Below are positions 8,937-17,251 of a DNA stretch of 64,000 nt, piece after piece (the stretch's first letter is position 1; the number at the start of each line of letters is the position of its first letter). This DNA is from Leadbetterella sp. (GTDB taxonomy: Bacteria; Bacteroidota; Bacteroidia; Cytophagales; Spirosomataceae): positions 1 through 64,000 of the forward strand of contig JAIPAJ010000002.1 in the NCBI GenBank assembly GCA_021740125.1, given 5' to 3'. Below the pieces are notes generated by a model. It worked only from the letters and a program-made list of their open reading frames with translations, was not told the DNA's origin and made no database searches. A program made the position numbers and the translations under genes.

Positions 8937-9296
8937 ATGTCATTAGAAATCAAAGATAATAAAGAAATATGGGACAATTTAATTCGTTTTTTAAAACAAA
9001 CAACGGGTAAAAAGCCTTCCGACCTAAATGCTGTCCTATTTTTAATTGGGATTCAGGAATTAGGAAAGGGAAATTTGCGTTTTTCTAAAGAAGAAAAACA
9101 GGATTTAATGCATATCGCCATATGCAAAGTGCTAAGCTTTGGTGGTTTTTATGAACTTGAAGGTAAGGACAGTGAAGGTTGGCCACATTGGAAACTCATT
9201 AAACCATTGCCACAATTTGATTTATTGAGTCAGGAACAATTGCTCAAACATTTTGTCATAGAATATTTTAGAAATGATATTGGTTTGCACATATGA
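8937..9296 (+). CDS. Conserved hypothetical protein upstream of exonuclease III
   Basis: This 119-residue protein has no recognised domain. It is predicted soluble and mainly helical, with an invariant-looking centre (FLIGIQELGKGN, residues about 35-46) and a C-terminal tryptophan pair (EGWPHWKLI). It has no signal peptide or membrane segment. It overlaps the exonuclease III gene by four bases (ATGA), which suggests translational coupling, and its start is 6 bases from the divergent comF start. The pattern fits small conserved Bacteroidota proteins of unknown function. The coupling may point to a DNA-related role, but that is inference. Confidence 0.72.
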   Translation: MSLEIKDNKEIWDNLIRFLKQTTGKKPSDLNAVLFLIGIQELGKGNLRFSKEEKQDLMHIAICKVLSFGGFYELEGKDSEGWPHWKLIKPLPQFDLLSQEQLLKHFVIEYFRNDIGLHI

Positions 9297-10057
9297 AACT
9301 TACAACATTCAACGTAAATGGAATAAGATCAGCCCTTAACAAAGGTTTAGAAGATTGGTTAAAAAGTCACGATCCCGATGTTTTGTGTTTACAAGAAATT
9401 AAATTATTCGAAACCGAACTTGTTGAGCCCATTTTTGTAAAATTAGGATACCATTGTCATTGGTTTCCTGCTCAAAAAAGAGGATATGCGGGCGTAGCTA
9501 TTCTTAGTAAACAAAAACCTGAAAGGGTGACTTATGGTTGTGGAATAGAGCAATATGATTTGGAAGGACGAACAATTGTTGCAACTTTTGAAAAGTTTCA
9601 CGTTTTATGTGCCTATTTTCCATCAGGAACTATGGGCGACATCAGACAAGACGTAAAAATGGCTTTTCTGGACGATATGTTTGAGTTCATTCATCGATTT
9701 GACAGGGCAGAAAAACCCATATTTGTATGTGGTGACATCAATATTTGTCATAACGAGATTGATATTCATAATCCTAAATCTAACGCTAAGAGCTCTGGTT
9801 TTCTACCTGAAGAGCGGGCTTGGGTTGGCAAGTTTATTGATAGTGGATTTAAAGATTGTTTTAGACTAAAAAACACTGATCCTCAACAGTATACATGGTG
9901 GTCGTACAGAGCAGGAGCAAGGTCAAAAAATTTAGGGTGGAGGATTGATTACATCTTTGTAAATCATGAAGCCCAGGACTTTATATTAGACGCACAAATA
10001 CATGCAGATGTTATTATGTCGGATCATTGTCCTGTTTCAGTAGAATTGATGTTTTAG
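9293..10057 (+). CDS. xth: Exodeoxyribonuclease III (AP endonuclease family)
   Basis: The enzyme cleaves DNA at abasic sites and removes 3' blocking groups during base excision repair. The 254-residue protein has the full exonuclease-endonuclease-phosphatase set: N9 in FNVNG, E35 in LQEIK, D148 and N150 in GDINICH, RIDYIF near 217-222 and the D244-H245 pair in SDHCPV. Length is normal. The start overlaps the upstream hypothetical gene by ATGA, so the two are probably cotranscribed. The next gene starts 35 bases downstream on the same strand. Confidence 0.95.
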   Translation: MKLTTFNVNGIRSALNKGLEDWLKSHDPDVLCLQEIKLFETELVEPIFVKLGYHCHWFPAQKRGYAGVAILSKQKPERVTYGCGIEQYDLEGRTIVATFEKFHVLCAYFPSGTMGDIRQDVKMAFLDDMFEFIHRFDRAEKPIFVCGDINICHNEIDIHNPKSNAKSSGFLPEERAWVGKFIDSGFKDCFRLKNTDPQQYTWWSYRAGARSKNLGWRIDYIFVNHEAQDFILDAQIHADVIMSDHCPVSVELMF

Positions 10058-10092
10058 AGTTTTTCAGTTATATTATTGATATTCAATATTTT

Positions 10093-13000
10093 ATGAAAAA
10101 AAATGTGGAGTTCTCGGGCTTAATAGAGAAAATATCTGAGTTTAAAAGCAAGTATTATAAAAACTTACTTTTAAAAGGTGCTTTAATTGGGTTGTCGCTC
10201 ATTTTATTCGCCTATATAATAATCAATTTCTTAGAATACTTTGGAAGGTTTAGTTCTTCTTTTAGGGCAATTCTTCTTATTGGATTCATTGCGGTATCAG
10301 CATACACACTATTTTTCTATATTTTAAAACCCTTGTTTTATTTACTGAACTTCAATAAGCCTATTTCAGACGAAATCGCTGCTCAGCAAATTGGCACATT
10401 CTTTCCCAACATAAAAGATAAGTTACTCAATACGCTCCAGCTGGCAAACGGATTGTCTGATACGGATAATGCCTTGTTGGAAGCGAGTATTGCTCAAAAA
10501 ACAAAAGAATTAAAATTGGTAAAATTTGCTGATGCTATAAACTTAAAAGAAAACAGAAAATATCTAAAATACGCACTTCCACCATTATTGGCCATTTTAT
10601 TGATTTCAGCCATCGCTCCTTCATTTTTCAAAAGTACAGAGCGTATTGTATATTTTAAAAGAAATTTTGCTGAGCCTGCTCCATTTCAGTTCGAAATACT
10701 TAATAAAAATTTACAAGCAGTTAAAAACGAGGACTATCAACTAAATCTTAGATTATTGGGAAACTCCTTGCCTGAAGATGTTTTTTTAGTCTATAACGAC
10801 CGTAAATACAAGATGAATTTTAAAGATTCTAGAAACTTTGACTTTGTTTTTTCTAAAGTGCAAGAGGAAGCAGAGTTCCATTTTCTAGCTGGTGGATTCA
10901 CCTCTAATACCTTTAAATTAGAAATGATAGCCAGACCTAGTTTGCTCTCTTTCAATGTAGAGCTTAAATATCCGGCATACCTAAACAAAACCTCCGAAGA
11001 TTTCGACAACGTTGGGAATCTTATTGTTCCTGAAGGTACTGTTGTGGAATGGAAATTTAAAACAGATGACACAGATTCTTTAAAAGTAATTTTTGAAGGT
11101 AATAAGCCATTGAATATTACCAAAGGATTCATCACTGATTTTAATTTTCAAAAACGATTCGCTAAATCATCAAACTACGAAGTAATTTTAAAAAATGAGA
11201 ACGCTACAACCAATGCCGAAAAAATATCATACTATATCAATGTCATCCCTGATAGGTTTCCACAAATAAGTTTTGAACAAATAAAAGATAGTAGCTTATA
11301 CAATTATATCGGAATAGGAGGGAGTATTTCTGACGATTATGGCTTGTCAGATTTTAAGTTTATATATAGAACCAAGGGCAATACCCCTTTCAAAGCGGTT
11401 GATATTCCTTTTAACAAAACCTCACTTTCTCAAACATTCTTTTATCAGGTAAATATCAACAATCTGGGATTAGAAAAAAGCGATAGACTTGAATATTATC
11501 TTCAAGTTACAGACAATGACGGAGTAAATGGTCATAAATCTACAAAGTCGGGAACTATGAGTTTTGGAATGCCCACCTCCCAGCAATTTGACCAAGAAGT
11601 AGAAAAACAAATTGAAAAAACAGAAGACAAGTTCGAGGATCTTTTACAAAAATCAAAAGAATTTAAGAAAGCCCTAGAAAACTTAGAGTCTGATCTGAAA
11701 AAGAAAAAGGAGATGGACTTTCAAGACAAAAAAGAGTTTGAAGAACTTCTGAAGAAAAAAGATGAAATGATGAAGGAACTCAAGGACCTTCAAAAGCAAC
11801 TTCAAGACCTAAAAGAAAAACAAAATAGATTTGAAAAACAAAGTCCAGAAATGCAGCAGAAAATGGATATGCTCCAAAAAATGCTTGATGAACTCATGAA
11901 AAACGAGGATTCAAAAGCACTCGAAGACTTGAAAAAAATGATGGAGGAGCAGCTCAATGATAAATCTTTGGACAAAATGAATGATTTCAAAAAAGACCAA
12001 AGGAACATTGACAAAGAAATAGATCGCACCATGAAACTCTTTAAGGATCTACAACTAAAACAAAAAGTGGAAGAAACCGTAAAAGAATTAGAAAAACTTG
12101 CTGAAAAACAAGAAGACCTTGCCGATAAAACCGAAAAAGAAAATAAAGATTCTCCAAAAAATGATGATCTGAAAAAAGAACAAGAGAAACTAAACAAAGA
12201 ATTTGAAGAGAAAAAAGAGAAATTAAATGATATAGAAAAGTTAAGTAAAGAACTCAAAAAAGAGGTCGATACCCAAAAAGAAGAGCAGAAGGATGTCTCA
12301 GAAGAGCAGAAAAAGGCTCAAAAAGAGATGGAAAATAAAGACAACAAAGCAGCCAGCAAAGCCCAAAAGAAAGCCTCAAAGTCAATGAAAAAAATGGCTG
12401 CGGAGATGTCAGAAAACATGCAAGGTGCAGAGATGAAACAATTAGACATAGACATAGATGCACTCAGAGACATTTTAGAAAATCTCCTAAAAATATCTCA
12501 TGACCAAGAACGGGTTATGAAAAGCTTTCGGTCTATTTCAGTATCAGACCCTCGCTTTGTTAATCTATCTCAAGAACAATTAAAGATATCTGATGACGCC
12601 AAAGTTGTTGAAGACTCTCTTTATTCACTCGCAAAACGAGTCATGCAAATAGAATCTTTCATAACCAAAGAAGTGACAGATATGAAAAACAGTATTGATG
12701 AATCTGTCAAATTTATTAAAGAACGAAAAACACCACAGGCTGCATCAAAACAACAATTTTCAATGACTTCGATGAACAACTTGGCACTGATGTTAGGCGA
12801 TACCTTCAAACAAATGCAACAAATGATGGCTATGGCCATGCCAGGTTCAGGAAAAGGAGGTAAACAAGGAAATACACCGAGCGAAGGAATGGGTGAAAAA
12901 CAACAGGAGCTAAACAAAAAAATTCAAGGAATGGGGCAATCGGGGATGGGTGGAAAACAATTGTCCGAAGAGTTAGCCAAAATTGCCAATGAACAATCCA

Positions 13001-13389
13001 AAATAAGAAAGCAACTCAAAGACCTTCAAGAACAAATGAATGGTACTGAACAAGGCAAAAAACTTGGAAACAATCTAGATGAATTACAAAAGAAAATGGA
13101 CGAAAGTGAGAATGACTTAGTAAATAAACGTATTACACCCGCATTATTAAAACGTCAAAAAGAAATAGAAATACGCTTACTTGAAGCTGAAAAAGCCATA
13201 AAAGAACAAGAGTTAGACAACAAAAGAAAATCAAATACTGGCGTCACTTTTAACAGGGTGAGTCCACCAGACTTAGAGAAATTCAAGAAAGAGAAAGAAA
13301 AACAACTGGAACTACTACGCACAACTCCTCCAAACTTCACACCTTTTTATAAAAAACAAACAGATAGTTATTTTAAAAGAATCAATTAA
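10093..13389 (+). CDS. DUF4175 family large coiled-coil membrane protein
   Basis: I place the start at ATG 10093, since a start at 10027 would lie inside xth. The resulting 1098-residue protein has membrane segments at about 24-47, 58-85 and 161-178. A beta-rich extracytoplasmic part follows to about 500, and then a very long, highly charged Lys/Glu/Gln/Met coiled-coil region to about 790. A glycine- and methionine-rich linker lies near 930-970, and further helices form the C-terminus. This layout matches the DUF4175 family of Bacteroidota, whose function is unknown. It sits between xth and the parS/mnmG region. An envelope or scaffold role is only inference. Confidence 0.82.
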   Translation: MKKNVEFSGLIEKISEFKSKYYKNLLLKGALIGLSLILFAYIIINFLEYFGRFSSSFRAILLIGFIAVSAYTLFFYILKPLFYLLNFNKPISDEIAAQQIGTFFPNIKDKLLNTLQLANGLSDTDNALLEASIAQKTKELKLVKFADAINLKENRKYLKYALPPLLAILLISAIAPSFFKSTERIVYFKRNFAEPAPFQFEILNKNLQAVKNEDYQLNLRLLGNSLPEDVFLVYNDRKYKMNFKDSRNFDFVFSKVQEEAEFHFLAGGFTSNTFKLEMIARPSLLSFNVELKYPAYLNKTSEDFDNVGNLIVPEGTVVEWKFKTDDTDSLKVIFEGNKPLNITKGFITDFNFQKRFAKSSNYEVILKNENATTNAEKISYYINVIPDRFPQISFEQIKDSSLYNYIGIGGSISDDYGLSDFKFIYRTKGNTPFKAVDIPFNKTSLSQTFFYQVNINNLGLEKSDRLEYYLQVTDNDGVNGHKSTKSGTMSFGMPTSQQFDQEVEKQIEKTEDKFEDLLQKSKEFKKALENLESDLKKKKEMDFQDKKEFEELLKKKDEMMKELKDLQKQLQDLKEKQNRFEKQSPEMQQKMDMLQKMLDELMKNEDSKALEDLKKMMEEQLNDKSLDKMNDFKKDQRNIDKEIDRTMKLFKDLQLKQKVEETVKELEKLAEKQEDLADKTEKENKDSPKNDDLKKEQEKLNKEFEEKKEKLNDIEKLSKELKKEVDTQKEEQKDVSEEQKKAQKEMENKDNKAASKAQKKASKSMKKMAAEMSENMQGAEMKQLDIDIDALRDILENLLKISHDQERVMKSFRSISVSDPRFVNLSQEQLKISDDAKVVEDSLYSLAKRVMQIESFITKEVTDMKNSIDESVKFIKERKTPQAASKQQFSMTSMNNLALMLGDTFKQMQQMMAMAMPGSGKGGKQGNTPSEGMGEKQQELNKKIQGMGQSGMGGKQLSEELAKIANEQSKIRKQLKDLQEQMNGTEQGKKLGNNLDELQKKMDESENDLVNKRITPALLKRQKEIEIRLLEAEKAIKEQELDNKRKSNTGVTFNRVSPPDLEKFKKEKEKQLELLRTTPPNFTPFYKKQTDSYFKRIN

Positions 13390-13393
13390 ATAT

Positions 13394-13409
13394 TGTTTCA
13401 CGTGAAACA
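13394..13409. promoter_or_regulatory. parS-type centromere site 1
   Basis: TGTTTCACGTGAAACA is a perfect 16-bp palindrome and matches the widespread chromosomal parS consensus TGTTnCACGTGAAACA bound by ParB. It begins 4 bases after the preceding gene's stop codon. Confidence 0.88.
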
Positions 13410-13418
13410 ATTAAAATT

Positions 13419-13434
13419 TGTTTCACGTGAAACA
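13419..13434. promoter_or_regulatory. parS-type centromere site 2
   Basis: A second identical 16-bp palindrome lies 25 bp (centre to centre) from the first. It ends 9 bases before the mnmG start codon. Tandem parS next to mnmG suggests an origin-proximal segregation locus. Confidence 0.88.
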
Positions 13435-13443
13435 TCAACATAT

Positions 13444-15306
13444 ATGTTCGAACAATACGATGTAATAGTAGTAGGAGCCGGTCACGCAGGATGTGAAGCT
13501 GCACACGCGGCGGCCACAATGGGTTCAAAGGTTTTATTAATCACCATGAACTTGCAAACAATCGCTCAAATGTCTTGTAACCCAGCAATGGGTGGTGTAG
13601 CAAAAGGCCAAATAGTAAGAGAAATAGATGCTTTGGGAGGAATATCAGGAATTGTATCTGACGAAACCATGATTCAATTCAGAATGCTAAATCGTTCAAA
13701 AGGCCCTGCGATGTGGTCGCCTCGTTGTCAATCAGACAGAATGGAGTTTGCTATAAATTGGAGAGATAAGCTTGAAAAAAACCATAATGTGTCCTTCTGG
13801 CAAGAAATGGTAACAGGACTATTGATAGAAAACAATCGCGTTACAGGAGTTAAAACCTCTCTAGGTTTAGACATAAAAGCTAAGTCTGTAGTACTTACCA
13901 ATGGAACATTTCTAAATGGAAAAATACACATAGGCGAAAAAAACTTTGGAGGTGGACGAACAGGGGAGTCGGCAGCTTACGGCATAACTGAGCAATTGGT
14001 AACTTTGGGTTTTGAATCTGGCCGAATGAAAACAGGCACACCACCAAGGGTTGATAGCAGAACAGTTAACTACGAAGCCATGGAAGAACAACTTGGTGAC
14101 GAAAATCCAGAGAAGTTTTCTTATACCAATACACCTACTTTAGGTAAGCAAAATAGTTGTTGGATCAGTTATACAAATCTAGGTGTTCACGATGAATTAA
14201 GAAAGGGTTTCGATAAATCGCCTATGTTCAATGGCCGTATTCAAGGACTTGGTCCAAGATATTGCCCGTCTGTTGAAGACAAAATAAATAGGTTTGCTGA
14301 CAAAGATAGTCATCAAATTTTTCTAGAACCAGAAGGAAGAACAACCATCGAAATGTATGTAAATGGATTTTCTACATCTCTCCCTGAAGATGTACAATAT
14401 GCCGCCTTGAAGAAAATACCGGGATTTGAAAATATAAAAATGCTTCGCCCTGGCTATGCGATTGAATATGATTTCTTTCCACCTACACAATTAAAGCTAA
14501 CTTTAGAAACCCACTTAATAGAAAATCTCTTTTTTGCTGGGCAAATAAACGGTACTACAGGTTATGAAGAAGCAGGAGCACAAGGTTTAATGGCTGGAAT
14601 AAATGCACACAGAAAATGCAAAGAACTGGACGGCTTTATCTTAAAAAGAGACGAAGCATATATTGGTGTTTTGATAGATGATCTTGTAAACAAAGGAACA
14701 GACGAACCCTATAGAATGTTTACATCAAGAGCAGAGTTCAGAACTATCCTAAGGCAAGATAATGCAGACGTAAGATTAACTAAAAAAGGAAACGATATAG
14801 GATTGGCTTCAGACTTAAGATTGGGAAACGTAAATAAGAAAATTGAGAATTCTGAAAAACTATACAAAGTCTTGAGTGAAACCAAAGTTATTCCAGACGA
14901 AATCAATGGTTTCTTAGAAAAGAATAATTCTGCAAACATAAGAGAAAAGGCAACTTTTTATAGTTTATTAAAAAGGCCCGAACTTAGCATAGAAAATCTA
15001 AAACCAGCAAATGATACTTATTATAAAATAATTTCTGAATACTCAAAAGACGAATTGGAGCAAACTGAAATTAAAATAAAGTATGAAAAGTATATAGAAA
15101 AAGAACTTCTTCTGGCGGAAAAACTGACGAAGTTTGATGATCTTAAAATCAATCCTGACTTTGATTACGAGAATCTTAAATCGATATCTATCGAAGCCAG
15201 ACAAAAATTAAAAAAAATAAAACCAATAACATTGGGACAAGCATCAAGAATAAGTGGTGTTTCACCTGCAGATATTTCTGTTATTATGTTACATTTAGGG
15301 AGATGA
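13444..15306 (+). CDS. mnmG: tRNA uridine-5-carboxymethylaminomethyl modification enzyme MnmG
   Basis: MnmG, with MnmE, modifies the wobble uridine of certain tRNAs using FAD, NADH and methylene-tetrahydrofolate. With the ATG at 13444 the protein is 620 residues. It begins with the FAD-binding sequence [16 protein letters not shown] (5-20), has the conserved [12 protein letters not shown] block, and has the [11 protein letters not shown] stretch. A longer TTG-started reading at 13393 would translate both parS sites and is not credible. It overlaps the next gene by ATGA. MnmG (GidA) is next to the replication origin in many bacteria, which fits the features at 13394-13434 and 16878-17251. Confidence 0.96.
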   Translation: MFEQYDVIVVGAGHAGCEAAHAAATMGSKVLLITMNLQTIAQMSCNPAMGGVAKGQIVREIDALGGISGIVSDETMIQFRMLNRSKGPAMWSPRCQSDRMEFAINWRDKLEKNHNVSFWQEMVTGLLIENNRVTGVKTSLGLDIKAKSVVLTNGTFLNGKIHIGEKNFGGGRTGESAAYGITEQLVTLGFESGRMKTGTPPRVDSRTVNYEAMEEQLGDENPEKFSYTNTPTLGKQNSCWISYTNLGVHDELRKGFDKSPMFNGRIQGLGPRYCPSVEDKINRFADKDSHQIFLEPEGRTTIEMYVNGFSTSLPEDVQYAALKKIPGFENIKMLRPGYAIEYDFFPPTQLKLTLETHLIENLFFAGQINGTTGYEEAGAQGLMAGINAHRKCKELDGFILKRDEAYIGVLIDDLVNKGTDEPYRMFTSRAEFRTILRQDNADVRLTKKGNDIGLASDLRLGNVNKKIENSEKLYKVLSETKVIPDEINGFLEKNNSANIREKATFYSLLKRPELSIENLKPANDTYYKIISEYSKDELEQTEIKIKYEKYIEKELLLAEKLTKFDDLKINPDFDYENLKSISIEARQKLKKIKPITLGQASRISGVSPADISVIMLHLGR

Positions 15307-16877
15307 AATATATTTTATACTGGACGTGCATTTTTATAATGTTTGGTTGTGCTCAATTTGTCCCACCAACCGGTGGGCCTACAGATAAAGACGCACCAAA
15401 ACTTTTGAACTCAAATCCATCCAACAAAACTAAAAACTTCCATGGTAGCTCCATAAGTATGGATTTTGATGAATACATAGATATAACGGCTTTGAAGCAA
15501 GAATTAATTATTGTCCCAGATCCGAACATATTATATCTAATAAAACAAAAGGACAAAAATGTTAAACTGGTCTTTGAAAAACAGTTTCCAGATAGTACCA
15601 CATTCACTTTAAATTTTAGAAATGGGATAAAAGATTTAAGTGAAAGGAACCCATCAAAAAATCTCAAAATAGTCTTCAGCACAGGCCCAGAAATAGACTC
15701 TCTGACACTCAATGGAACCATCATAGACTTACACACAAAGCGGCCTGTTTTAGACGCGTTAGTGGGCCTTTATAAAAAAGATACACTGCCATTAAACAAA
15801 AAAAAGCCTAATTATTTCATGAAAACTGATAGCTCCGGCAAATACCAATTTGAAAATATTAAAGCTGACAAATATTTTGTAATGTCGTTTACTGACAAAA
15901 ATCAAAACTTAATATTTGACCAGAAAAACGAAAATATCGGTTTTATTAAAGATACTGTAATAGTAAACAAAAATACAGTTATGGACACTTTAGAAATCTA
16001 CCCCGCTAACTATACAAAAAACAAAATCAAAAAAAATATCAGTAGAGAAAATGAATTTATAATACAACTAGACAAACCCACAAAATCAGCCAATATTTCA
16101 TTAGACGACAGCTCAATAGTTACTAACTACGATAAACTAAATTTAAATTTTTTTAAAATAAAACAACCAGCAAACGACACACTTCTTGCTAAAATTATCT
16201 TAGTAGATTCATTAAACATATCTGATACTATTTCGCAGAAAATATATTTTACAAACCCTTCTAAAACAAAAAGAAAAGTTCAAAGCTTTCAAATAAATAG
16301 CTCTATAAAAAACAATCAAGAACTTACACGTACTTCCATTTATACTTTTACTTTTCAGTATCCCATTACTAGATTTGATTCCTCCAAAGCAGTTTTTAAA
16401 ACAGACACTGTTGTCTCAGAGAAACCAAAATATACCTGGATAAACAAAAACACACTTAACATTGAAATAAATACCAAAGCCAGAGACAATACACAACTGA
16501 CTTTTCCTTCAAATATATTTGAAAATTACAAAGGGGATACCAACTCATTATTCAGCATCAAAAATCCAATACTCAATAACGATGACCTTGGAAGTATAGA
16601 AGGAAAAACGATTACAAACACTGGAACAAAAATTGCCCAATTGATAAATGAAGACTCAGGAATAATTACCCAAACTCAAACGTTCATTAACAAATTTAGT
16701 TTTAAAAACATTATTCCAGGATCTTACTTTATAAAAATAATATTCGATGAAAATAATAATGGAATTTGGGATCCAGGTAATATCAACACAAAGAAACGGC
16801 CTGAAAAAATATTGATAACCAAAGAATCAATAAGAGTTAGGGCGAATTTTGAACTCAAAGACATTGAAATAAAATAA
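15303..16877 (+). CDS. Ig-like domain lipoprotein
   Basis: The 524-residue protein has a lipoprotein signal with cysteine 16 in FMFGC, followed by [14 protein letters not shown]. This is the hallmark start of Bacteroidota lipoproteins with a bacterial Ig-like (SbsA-type) domain at about 30-112. A carboxypeptidase-regulatory-like beta-sandwich follows from about 130 ([21 protein letters not shown]), and the C-terminus repeats the same theme ([20 protein letters not shown]). The start overlaps the mnmG stop, so the two are coupled. Function is unknown; a periplasmic or outer-membrane structural role is inference. Base composition shows more C than G on the coding strand, unlike the gene just after 17252. 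Confidence 0.8.
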   Translation: MKYILYWTCIFIMFGCAQFVPPTGGPTDKDAPKLLNSNPSNKTKNFHGSSISMDFDEYIDITALKQELIIVPDPNILYLIKQKDKNVKLVFEKQFPDSTTFTLNFRNGIKDLSERNPSKNLKIVFSTGPEIDSLTLNGTIIDLHTKRPVLDALVGLYKKDTLPLNKKKPNYFMKTDSSGKYQFENIKADKYFVMSFTDKNQNLIFDQKNENIGFIKDTVIVNKNTVMDTLEIYPANYTKNKIKKNISRENEFIIQLDKPTKSANISLDDSSIVTNYDKLNLNFFKIKQPANDTLLAKIILVDSLNISDTISQKIYFTNPSKTKRKVQSFQINSSIKNNQELTRTSIYTFTFQYPITRFDSSKAVFKTDTVVSEKPKYTWINKNTLNIEINTKARDNTQLTFPSNIFENYKGDTNSLFSIKNPILNNDDLGSIEGKTITNTGTKIAQLINEDSGIITQTQTFINKFSFKNIIPGSYFIKIIFDENNNGIWDPGNINTKKRPEKILITKESIRVRANFELKDIEIK

Positions 16878-16879
16878 TA

Positions 16880-16932
16880 TGTGGATAACCAAGTGGATAA
16901 CACAATAATTATGTGGAAAGACCCGTGAATAA
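16880..16932 (-). promoter_or_regulatory. Left DnaA-box cluster
   Basis: Boxes read in the same orientation: TGTGGATAA at 16880-16888 (perfect match to TTATCCACA on the minus strand), AGTGGATAA at 16892-16900 (one mismatch), a weak TGTGGAAAG at 16912-16920 (two mismatches), and CGTGAATAA at 16924-16932 (one mismatch to TGTGnATAA). Confidence 0.72.
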
Positions 16933-17045
16933 TAAAAGTTAAAAACATACTTACGAGAATCATAATACCTAAAAGCCTAAATTCATCAGAAAGTCAACGA
17001 AAATGTATTTTAATGAACAGGAAGTAAACAATAAAATAATATTAA

Positions 17046-17084
17046 ATTTATGTTAATTAATTTGAATGATTAATTAACATAAAT
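17046..17084. repeat. 15-bp inverted repeat in the origin core
   Basis: ATTTATGTTAATTAA (17046-17060) and its perfect complement (17070-17084) surround a 9-nt spacer. The sequence is almost pure AT. It could be part of the unwinding element or a hairpin ending the upstream transcript; there is no U-tract that would favour a terminator. Confidence 0.7.
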
Positions 17085-17114
17085 AATTAAAAATCTCAAA
17101 TTCAATAATTTACA

Positions 17115-17198
17115 TGTGGAAAAGACCAATACTTTTCCACAAAAAAATAGAAGAATAAACAATTAAAAATACAAAAAAAAATACTCCACATATTCACA
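17115..17198. promoter_or_regulatory. Right DnaA-box cluster
   Basis: TGTGGAAAA (17115-17123) and TTTTCCACA (17133-17141) form an inverted pair, each one mismatch from the consensus. TACTCCACA (17182-17190, two mismatches) and ATATTCACA (17190-17198, one mismatch) follow in the opposite orientation to the left cluster. Confidence 0.6.
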
Positions 17199-17251
17199 GA
17201 CATAATAATTAATAACAATAAATTTATATTAATAATCTTCTTTTATATTAT

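Larger units (their letters stand above)
16878..17251. other. Candidate chromosomal replication origin (oriC)
   Basis: This 374-bp gene-free, very AT-rich stretch carries two groups of DnaA-box-like 9-mers around an AT core. The left group (16880-16932) reads TGTGGATAA, AGTGGATAA and CGTGAATAA on the plus strand. The right group (17115-17198) includes TGTGGAAAA, TTTTCCACA and ATATTCACA. A 15-bp inverted repeat lies between (17046-17084). mnmG and tandem parS are within 4 kb. The plus-strand genes on either side show opposite G/C bias in the lines I counted. dnaA itself is not in the window, which is common in Bacteroidota. The origin call is inference from these combined signals. Confidence 0.75.

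Noticed and set aside
10027-10092. Longer start of the DUF4175 gene
   Set aside because: It would overlap the end of xth, and the added residues show no signal or conservation pattern.
11802-12257. Minus-strand frame of 151 codons rich in Ser, Phe and Cys
   Set aside because: It is the reverse of the Lys/Glu-rich coiled-coil of the DUF4175 gene; such composition is a shadow effect.
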